The notes below the pieces were generated by a model that saw only the letters and a list, made by a program, of their open reading frames with translations, did no database searches and was not told the DNA's origin. Both the position numbers and the translations under genes were made by a program. This document shows, piece by piece, positions 55,785 to 64,000 of a DNA stretch of 64,000 nt; the first letter of the stretch is position 1; the number at the start of each line of letters is the position of its first letter. Origin of the DNA: Hyaloperonospora brassicae (taxonomy: Eukaryota; Oomycota; Peronosporomycetes; Peronosporales; Peronosporaceae); contig CANTFL010000484.1 of assembly GCA_947650285.1 (NCBI GenBank), positions 1 to 64,000 of the forward strand, given 5' to 3'.

Positions 55785-58008
55785 GATGTAGTAAGTGCGG
55801 CGACCCAATTTGGCGTCTGATCGGGCGGAAGAGACCTGATCCTTTTTTTGCTCCTGCGCGCTATCGCTGGATGTAAACTTAAGTGAGTAAAAATAAGTCC
55901 CTTGTGTCCATTCAATGTCATTTGTGCCGCAAAAAGAGCTGCGAGATAGACACGTCTTCGCCCTATCGACCGAGTCGAAGCTTCTTTTATTTGCGCCGAC
56001 GGTCCTGCTCGCCGCTCAACTGGTCGTGTCAGATAATTGGGAGTAGTAAAATGCAGAGATGCGATGTTCATGCAAACATGAAAGCAGTTATGACGTGTCG
56101 CTAGAACAATGGAAAAGTGCACACCATCGTTTCTCTAATGAGTTGACATGGACTCCTCTAGACGCACACGCATGCAGAGTTATGTTGAGATGGTTTTTAT
56201 CAAGATAAGGTTAAAGTGTTCCGACAACGAGACACTCGTACATCAATGAAAGGGCTATAGCTGGAGCTTCAATCTATGGAATTGATGATACGATTCTTAG
56301 TTTGTTGGATATGAGTGGAATGCTTTTTAGCATGGTAGGACCATGGTCGATAGCATCGACTAGTGGTAAGTGATGTAGAAGCATAACAAAAGCAGCGCGT
56401 TGTTAATAAATTGGTCCGCTCCCGTTACATTCGGACCACTGACATAGCCATCTGAACTAGTTTCCTTCTAGTGTGCGGCAGCGGCAGGAAAAGATAGCAC
56501 TTTGTTCAAAATGAATTTACGTCTGGTCCGCAAGCACACGCCATTGGCACTACTTGCATGGTGCGCATGATGTAATATGCCGACAAAACCGGCACTTACT
56601 CTTTAAAGTGCAGTATCTGGATTAGAGCGGTCATAGAAAATCAAGATCAAATGTTAGTGTTTTCCACTGACGTCCGCCGGTGCAATGAACGCAAACACGT
56701 GTCGCGTCGAAGGCTATAAACAATGAAATAAGCGCTAGCAAGCAGGTGTGCAGCAGGTTTCAAGTTGTAGACGGCTGTTAGTTGACTGAGCAACTGATCG
56801 CGATTTAGATGTGATACGCTGACCAGCACGAGTGCATTGGTCTAACAGCGCTTAAATAATGCTGCGATTGAGAGTAGTGCATGTTTCTTGCTATCATCGA
56901 CTAGTGTAGAAATCGATACGAGGATCGTGGAGGTTTGAGCAGCCCGCCTCATCTGACCAGCTACAAGACATACTGGTAGTATAAAGGAAGGAGTGCACCA
57001 TCGTGTGCGTTGGCATAAGGCTACCAAGAAAGTAAAAAAGCGAAGTTGTTGTAATACTCGATACTTTTCTTTCACATACATATATTCCATACTCGCACCT
57101 ACCGCGGCATATTTGAAGTGCACGACAAAAGTTGACCGTCTGAGGTGCCATCTTTCAATACAACTCAGCTGAAGATGATGACGTATGGTTGTAGTGCAGT
57201 AGGTAAGTTAAGTTAAGTTACGACGTACAACATCCATCCGTTCTTCACACGCTAAATGGTCGTTCGAAGGCTACTAGCATTTCCAATCATTTGAACACTG
57301 ACAATAAAAGAAGAAGGCGAATATAGGCGAAGGACGATGTCAACGACGTTGTCATCGCTTAATGTCCAGAGATCGTAACAATTTCAAAGAGCCCACCAAC
57401 GTTCCCATAAAACGACCTGACACATCATACAGCTACTCTCTTTTTTATTTTCCACTGTGCCAGCATTATAAATGATGCCAGTATGGTTATCAACAAAGTG
57501 TATTCGTTGGGTACCTTGCCACTAACATCATATGCTTTCAACCAGCCGATATCTTGACCCGCAGCCACACCTTAGTGACACAAACATTGATCATTTTTGG
57601 TCTTATTTGTTGCCCGCAAAAAGGATACAAAACAAAGTGACAGCTCTGAGAAGCGGTAGTCTCTTTATCGATTGGTACCTGGCGGTGATGGAACCAGCAT
57701 AACACCCCATGTATTGTCACTCCTCCTCGCAGATCACGCCAATTGTAGGCCAACGACAGTGCACAGATATTGTAGTCGAGGTGCTGAATGTAGTTTGGTC
57801 AGGATCCCAGCTAATATGTAATGCATCGTCAAGTAGGTACGTAAAATTACGCCTTTCTTGCCGTAATCACCAGTAAGCCGAAAGCGCAAATCCGCAAGCT
57901 TTGCCTCGATCCAGCTTCCTTCGTTTATGAGTTGTTTAGAAGTAGCATAAAATCCATTCTACCTCAATCTCCTTGGACTAAGAATCTCTTTATAGACGAT
58001 ATAAGCAG
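55785..58008. other. Intergenic, no gene recognised
   Basis: About 2.2 kb upstream of HPPK-DHPS. A short (AAGTT)n run lies at 57204-57221. Frames of 60-120 codons (for example 55760-56122 and 56842-57123, minus) have no motif and overlap the HPPK first exon or AT-rich DNA. Confidence 0.45.
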
Positions 58009-58468
58009 TGTAATGGGGCACGCTCTTTCGAGATGAGTGGTGAGTCCTTGTGTTAACAGAGCACAAGGCTGCGTACTCCCGACGCCACGCACACGTGGCG
58101 TGATGAAGCGCGAGGAAGTAAACAGAACTCGGAAACTTTGTTTAAGTGAAAAGTAGAACTGTATCTAACAAAGTTATGTTTCTTTGTAAATCATCCTTTG
58201 TCTTGATCTAACAATATCAAACATTAATGCCATATGTGCGTTTCTTTCTCACCACCCATTGCGCGCGTCCACCAGCAATTGGTGATTGATTTGGTTAATG
58301 TACATCTTATTGACCAATAAGTGGAACACCCAAGAATATTACCCTCGTGGGTAATATTTCGCCAACATTACCTCTTCTCGAGTAATGTTGATAGAATATT
58401 ATCTAAATCGATAATATTCAAAAATTGATATATTCGTATAGATTTCATGTGACGGGCCCACCATTACA
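58009..58468 (+). repeat. Solo LTR, family 1, copy 3
   Basis: A 460-base unit from TGTAATGGGGCACGCTCTTT to GACGGGCCCACCATTACA, sharing internal blocks with copies 1 and 2 (ACCCATTGCGCGCGTC and ...GACCAATAAGTGGA). The flanks are agcag before and cgcag after, a 4-of-5 match that looks like an aged target duplication. Confidence 0.82.
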
Positions 58469-61400
58469 CGCAGCCACAACTTTATATATAGCTGTAAACA
58501 ATGTTTTGCTCTTTTTTTGCAATGTCAGAACACGATAATTCTATTTGCCTTTTCAATTTCTTTACTCACGGCTTTTAGCCTCTCTTATCCCCTACAAAAA
58601 AGCATGAATGAAACAGCGGTAGATTGAGCCACTGCCACAGTACCAAGCTGTTTTTAAATTAGCGCCTTTAGAACTTTGATCGCACTATACGTATCAACAA
58701 CTTTGCTTCTATAGATTTTGCATATATAATCATGTTACATAGCAAAGATGCAATAGGTGAAGTGCAACCGAAAAAAAACGAGTGCGCACCGATTCAAACG
58801 TATCGATTTTAAAGTGCATGGGTGCACCAGGACCAACTGCCGGTAATAGCGTTGCTCCTTTAAAATCTGTATGTCGGAACATCTTTGTTTATTACATCTT
58901 AAGATTGAGCTTGTTGATTGAGTCTGTGCTTGGACAGTAACTCAACTATAAATTTATCTTAAGGAATCTGGTATATTCAGTAGGAATACTAACGAATATG
59001 CGTTCCAAAAATTTAATTTATGTTAAGTCTAGTAAGCATCAATTAAAGACACTTTATGATCCAAAATATTATTTTGAAAAACTGATTACTTGTAACATTA
59101 CCTCTACACCCTCCACGTAAATTGGAAATTTTTTTTGCTACATCTTGAACTGGCTTATTGCACGAAAATGGGTCGATAATAGATTGAATAAATACAATTT
59201 TTGGCAGTGTTAAAATGTAGCGATTGGTACTACAGACTTACAGTCTGCTTTAATCCTTTTTAAGCTTGTCTCCAAACAAAGCGATTAATATTCTTGGAAC
59301 CACATCGTACCCAGATAGATTCACCGACGTAAAAATGATCCTGCATCAATAAGATGGATCGATATTTCAGATTCTTTAACAGCGGGTACATTAATACTTA
59401 ACACGTCGAAATGCCGGGTAGGGTTTAAGTTCAAATCCACGTGATTGTAAATGCTGACTATGCACTTGTCATGCCTAGTGGTGTGACGCAAGGCAGCAAA
59501 AAGTTTATACTGAGCACCTTGTTTAGTACTACACGCAGTAAATCTTTCTTTAACGTTCAATTTGCGTGTCAATCGTAAACATATTTCTATATGCCAACTT
59601 GTTAATTTGACGCGAAATTCAAAACTCTATCTATTACACTCTTAACGTGCAACTGAAAAGCAGGGCAATGATCTCAACTCATTATTCTATACGCTCTCGC
59701 TATAATTGTGTCGGGAATGCGTATAGCATCGCAGAATATTTGGGTGCGCAAACGCGCATGTATAGATTGTATAATTGCAAGTTGGTCGGAACTGCAGCAT
59801 CCATTCATAACTAAATTCTGGCGAGCAATACCATAAAATATAGTGTTAACTGTATTTATAATCGCGCACGACGGCTTTGAAAAAATTAAAAAGTATAGTT
59901 CTACCCCCGCAGTACAAATTGACTTATTTGGAGTACTATTTGACAGAATTGACGTACGCCGAATCGGTAAATCACCATCACAACTCAAACTTTATAGCTC
60001 TGTGATAAACCACAATATGTAATGGAGGGCAGTATCTACTTCATTTGAATGTCCCATTATACACTTACGGTTTTCTAGACGCCCGTAACACACCGAATGG
60101 GATGTCTGACAATGCGCAAATTAAACGAAAAATCTGAATTGATGTATTTACATTAAAAAACATGTATAGAAATGATCTCTGCTAGTGTTGATTACGTGCG
60201 ATTGCTTCTCATCCGGCTGCCAAAACACAAACTTTGTTGGAATGCGCCTTATCTTTGTCAACAAAGACACATATCAATTGGTGACAGCTTCATCCAGTTT
60301 ATAAATCTTATATTCTTATTCCTATCTAGTTGCATCAAATGCCCACATACTCTTATTTCTTGCTATATACCTGTACTTGATTACAATTGATTAGTATTAT
60401 TCTATTCTGCAATTTTGCGCGCGGTGACCAGCTTGACTGTAGTCTCAAATCTTCTTAGGCACAATTTTGCATCAATCAGATTGTTAACACTGTAAATTTC
60501 GCACATTTCCTTCTTCTCATTCATTATTACATTCTACACGATTATCTCATTAGCGTTATGCAAGTAGTCATTGCGATACCAATTGTATTGACCTACGTTC
60601 AACGCTTGAGACCTTGGTTGTGTATTTCTTACGATCCCTTATGTTTGTACAAAATGGTTTTTTTGCCTCCTTCATGGCTATAAAGCAAAGCCTACTATTA
60701 ATAAGCAGCATACTTTTATACGTCCGTTTTCCCACTTAATACGTTTGACATTTATTTTGGCAATATGTGTAGCCATACACTATCTTTTACATCACAAAAA
60801 AACGAGATTTGAATTATGTGTGCACGTGATACATTATGTTGCAGCATTTGTACATAATTCTTGCCACAGATAGATATCCCTGGCTTCTCTGTCCGGTAAA
60901 ATATACACTCTCGCTACAAAAGAATTATTCGCAAGCATCAGCTAGCCTAATTACCACAATGACAGCTATATTATTCTTGAGTAACAACCCATCAAAGTTA
61001 TCGAACATGTATTTCAATCCCTCAAATCGAGTAAAATTTAAGAAATTTATGCCTAATTCACCCCTACTCGGAATGTATAGGTCTATCATCAGCACCGTAC
61101 ATTATAATTATCGTATAAGCATATTTTAGTCTTCTATTATTACAAGTCCTTAATCAAGGCATCTCTGCGTTATGGTACCATTCGTCTACTTTGATCTTGC
61201 GTGCGCTAGATATTATCAAGCTGCTACTTTGCTTAAGTTTCCTTAACACGCTCAAAACTACGGGTACAATAAAATGCGATCATTCCAGCAACTGCAAATT
61301 TCGCTTTTGCTGTAGGCATTAAAACCTGAAAAAACAAAATAATTTACCTCCGTTTTAGAGCACGAGATGTAATCATTTTTGACATCAGCATGATGCTGAG

Positions 61401-61689
61401 TATATTTAAAGCTTTTCTTATCGAAGCCAAGCATGTGATATTCACCCATCTTAACCACTATGTAGATGCTTCGTAACAAAGCCATACTTGGCAAACCTTG
61501 TTCAAAGTAAATAAATGATTCTCATTGGCGAACCATTCGCGAGTAGAACTTAATATTCTATCAAGATCGCATTCAACGGATAGACTTGTGGCGCGTTAAA
61601 TACTCCCTCATGTGCCATTAAATTATATTTTATTAGAATTGAGGTCAGCGTTTTGGTGGACCGGCGATAGATCAATTAATGGTTCGATT
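58469..61689. other. AT-rich intergenic DNA
   Basis: About 3.2 kb of AT-rich sequence with no gene, element end or RNA gene recognised. Frames near 59674-59988 (minus) and 60836-61129 (plus) lack motifs and match AT-rich chance expectation. Confidence 0.45.
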
Positions 61690-62165
61690 TAAATCTCCAC
61701 TGGCGCCGGAAGACCGTATAATGGAATGGGTATATGATTTCCGTGCTGTAAACTTCGCTCACCTTGTGTACCCGTTGGTGTAAGGCGGGTTGCTCTCTTT
61801 AGGTAACTCGAGTCAAAGCCGATCTTGACCGTGGATGAAATTAGGGCTTTCGCGTGGAAACCTTCGCACGATTGTGTATATTGTGAGCGATTATCTAAAT
61901 GAGTTGCCCCGATGTGATTCAGATCGTCTTACCCAACAGTGTTGCTAGACCTACGTGCCTTCTGACTATATGATCCATTTTGCAATCTTACACCCGTTTC
62001 TTTTACATTTTTGCTACATCCAATCGCAGTTGGGATTTTTGCTTAAAAAATGCAAGATCCCCACAAAAATATATAGATATATTTCTTAATTATGGTATGT
62101 GACATTTCATGACGTATGGTGGCCACAAATATAAATTGGATGAGAAGTCGACACGAGTACTGGAA
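61690..62165 (-). repeat. Gypsy-type 5' leader and gag-start fragment, copy B
   Basis: Second copy of the 10560-11160 repeat, same orientation. Shared landmarks in order: CTCCACTGGCGCC (61693), CTCACCTTGTGTACCCGTTG (about 61760), CTTGACCGTGG (about 61824), CCAATCGCAGTTG (about 62019) and an ATATATAGATATAT run with GGTATGTGACATTTC (about 62070-62105). It is more diverged and AT-shifted than copy A, so older. Confidence 0.6.
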
Positions 62166-63382
62166 ATCAAAATGAACTTGGTAAAATTCTAATTTAGTGA
62201 ATCAAAAACAGATCAGTATGCCTATGTTTACTGAAAAATTGAAGGCTAGGGGTATCCATAACCAAAAGACCACCCCTTTGTACCTATATGACCCGCACTG
62301 AGTACACCTTCTTTTTAATCTTGGCCTGGTTCACACCGGATTTATACATAGAAGGCTCACGGATTGAGAAATCTTGTTAAATCGCGATCCCCGACTGAGA
62401 AGTATTTCAGATCACGAAAAAAACGCCCTGGTATAAATCACATTAATTATCCTTGCCATTAATAATCTTGAGATCTGTTGAGTTTGAGTACACAATATTG
62501 ATCTACCTGTCTCCGCTCTATTATCCTACAACCAGAGTTTTTTGAACGTGACTGCTGCTTACGATCCATGCTCTAACAAGTACGACTTAAGGTTATATTC
62601 TTGTGACCGCTTTGCCACAGTATAGTCTCCGACATGATACATTATAATTTAAAGTTTTTCATCAGTATTGCTTTTCTTCCAGCGATATCTTATTTTATGG
62701 ACGCCCCTTGCTCCTGCACAAAAGTGACTGAAATTTGTTCACAATTCGTCTAGTAAGTTGCCTACGAAATCAAGAATTCGATACAAATAAGATTGTATAA
62801 AGGGCAGTGTTTTTGTGCTCGGTATGTGAAGGCAGGTTTCTATCCAGCATAATAACGATTTTCGACATCCCTCTGTCCAGTACGTATCATAATAGAACGA
62901 AAAGACGCGTATGACGTGGAAGAGAAATAATGTTACAATTGTACTGTGGGTCTAATGGACGGCGTAGTTTGCGCATCCTTATTAAGTTAAGCGATAAATG
63001 GGAGTGGGATCAAGCTCAAGTTGATTGTCAGACGCGATCCAGTAGACTACTATTGGTAATAACAGTTAAATCCATTTTACACAAGGCCGCGTTAGCAGAC
63101 AAATAAGATGCAATGGACATCGTTTGCAGATTTGATACTCGCAACAGAGATTGCTACTATGAACTCAAACGTTATTATGTGTCTTATTGTACAATCTACA
63201 AAGGTCCAACATTGTAGTATGATTTAGGCGTGCTACAAGTCACATAGACTGAGGTCAAGAATCGGTGAGGCGCTGATTGTATCGGAAGCTTTACATTTGT
63301 GGAGTACGATAAGAACGACAGGTTAAACAGCGGCATACGTGTCAGTCGTAACGAAGCCCTCGTTCGACGAGTGAGTAGTCAA
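62166..63382. other. AT-rich intergenic DNA
   Basis: About 1.2 kb with no gene or element end recognised. It contains the upstream region of the short signal-peptide ORF at 63383. Confidence 0.45.
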
Positions 63383-63469
63383 ATGCGGTTTGCATCCGCA
63401 CTTTTCTTGGCTGCGATAATCGTAACGCTTGCAGCCACATATTTTATCCAACGAAGCCTGCGCAGGTAG
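63383..63469 (+). CDS. Short signal-peptide ORF ending in RSLR (effector fragment or first exon)
   Basis: A 28-codon frame too short for most ORF callers. Residues 1-21 are a strong signal peptide (MRFASALFLAAIIVTLAATY). Residues 24-27 are RSLR, matching the RXLR host-translocation motif, and one Arg later a TAG stop follows. The stop lies inside CGCAG|GTAGGA, a plausible splice donor, so this could be exon 1 of a spliced gene; equally it could be an effector truncated by a nonsense change, or a chance hydrophobic peptide. RXLR usually sits further from the leader (residues 30-60). The frame is GC-richer than the surrounding DNA. Confidence 0.35.
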   Translation: MRFASALFLAAIIVTLAATYFIQRSLRR

Positions 63470-64000
63470 GAATTAATCTGACTTCATTGCATCAAAAGAT
63501 TATGCAGATAGTATTCCAATTATTTCATCATTTATAAAAACAAATGACATGGCCGCGCTGTGCACCCTTATACTTAAGAAATATATGCTGTGATGAAAGT
63601 GAAGATAAATCATTTATGACGGGAACTTTCGTAAACCACAATTCACCAGGACGTCGGTATGAAATGATAATGGTAGGCAAATGAGCACAAAGCAACTGAA
63701 CTGGAAGTGACTTCCATATTTTGGGGGTAAGGCTTGGCGCATGAAATGCAGGTTTGTTGGCGAAGGACTTCCCAACGATGGCTGCGACGAAGTCTACGGC
63801 GAGCGCATTACTACAAGCCAAAATCTTTGCTCTTATATTCAAGTTAATAAGTATATATAACTCCAAAAAGAGTGTATCTGATTCTTATTTTCACGAACGA
63901 CAGCTACATAAGCGCACATTAAGAGTTCCGTTCAATTAGTAAATCACTTTGTACAACAAAATGTATTTGATACGGTGTTAAATAGATCACAACAACCGAA
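63470..64000. other. Intergenic to window end
   Basis: AT-rich, no gene recognised. A frame at 63528-63866 (minus) has no motif. If the RSLR ORF is an exon, the next exon would lie here or beyond. Confidence 0.4.

Noticed and set aside
1..64000. tRNA, rRNA and CRISPR arrays
   Set aside because: No paired A/B-box tRNA signal, rRNA core or regularly spaced direct repeat with unique spacers was seen; a eukaryotic window is not expected to hold CRISPR.

Overview
The window looks like nuclear DNA of a plant-pathogenic oomycete, either Phytophthora or a downy mildew (Peronosporales). Four things point there. The genes are compact and either intron-free or carry 60-140 bp GT-AG introns. The intergenic DNA is full of decayed Ty3/Gypsy, Ty1/Copia, MULE and DDE-transposase relics with oomycete-like pol sequences. 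Genes lie head-to-head or tail-to-tail with very short spacers. Finally, there are a small secreted protein with an EER motif and a signal-peptide ORF ending in RSLR. The species call is inference.

Layout. 1-5.7 kb: decayed Ty3/Gypsy element on the minus strand (gag zinc knuckle, RT, integrase). 7.2-10.4 kb: decayed Ty1/Copia gag-pol on the plus strand. 10.6-11.2 kb: a Gypsy leader/gag-start fragment, with a second copy at 61.7-62.2 kb. 11.3-11.6 kb: a 102-bp-period tandem repeat. 11.8-14.4 kb: MULE-type DNA transposon with a decayed transposase and inverted repeats. 14.4-14.8 kb: a solo-LTR-like unit. 15.5 kb: small secreted protein, candidate effector.

17.4-37.3 kb is a gene island: RPAP1-like RNA polymerase II factor (+), PhyH-family 2-oxoglutarate dioxygenase (-), PX-domain protein (-), coiled-coil protein (-), an 11-exon LRR/Cys-rich-repeat membrane protein (-), TPX2-like spindle protein (-), mitochondrial family I pyrophosphatase (+) and mitochondrial EF-G2/GFM2-like GTPase (-). 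38-44 kb is repeat-rich: two LTRs of one family, a DDE transposase relic on the minus strand and two strong hairpins. 45.0-47.5 kb: an FHA/RING-CH/FHA protein (+). 51.1-52.0 kb: an HTATIP2/TIP30-like NAD(P)-binding protein (-). 53.9-55.8 kb: bifunctional HPPK-DHPS of folate synthesis (-, 7 exons). 56-64 kb is AT-rich with another LTR of the same family (58.0 kb), the second Gypsy fragment and a short signal-peptide ORF ending in RSLR.

The island genes are mostly housekeeping (transcription, spindle, mitochondrial translation and energy, folate) and share no pathway. The interaction-relevant loci are the small secreted proteins at the edges and the LRR/Cys-rich receptor-like protein. Splice sites were read by eye. 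The LRR, TPX2, FHA/RING-CH, PhyH, coiled-coil and HPPK-DHPS models keep frame through every junction; the TIP30-like model has one unresolved junction.
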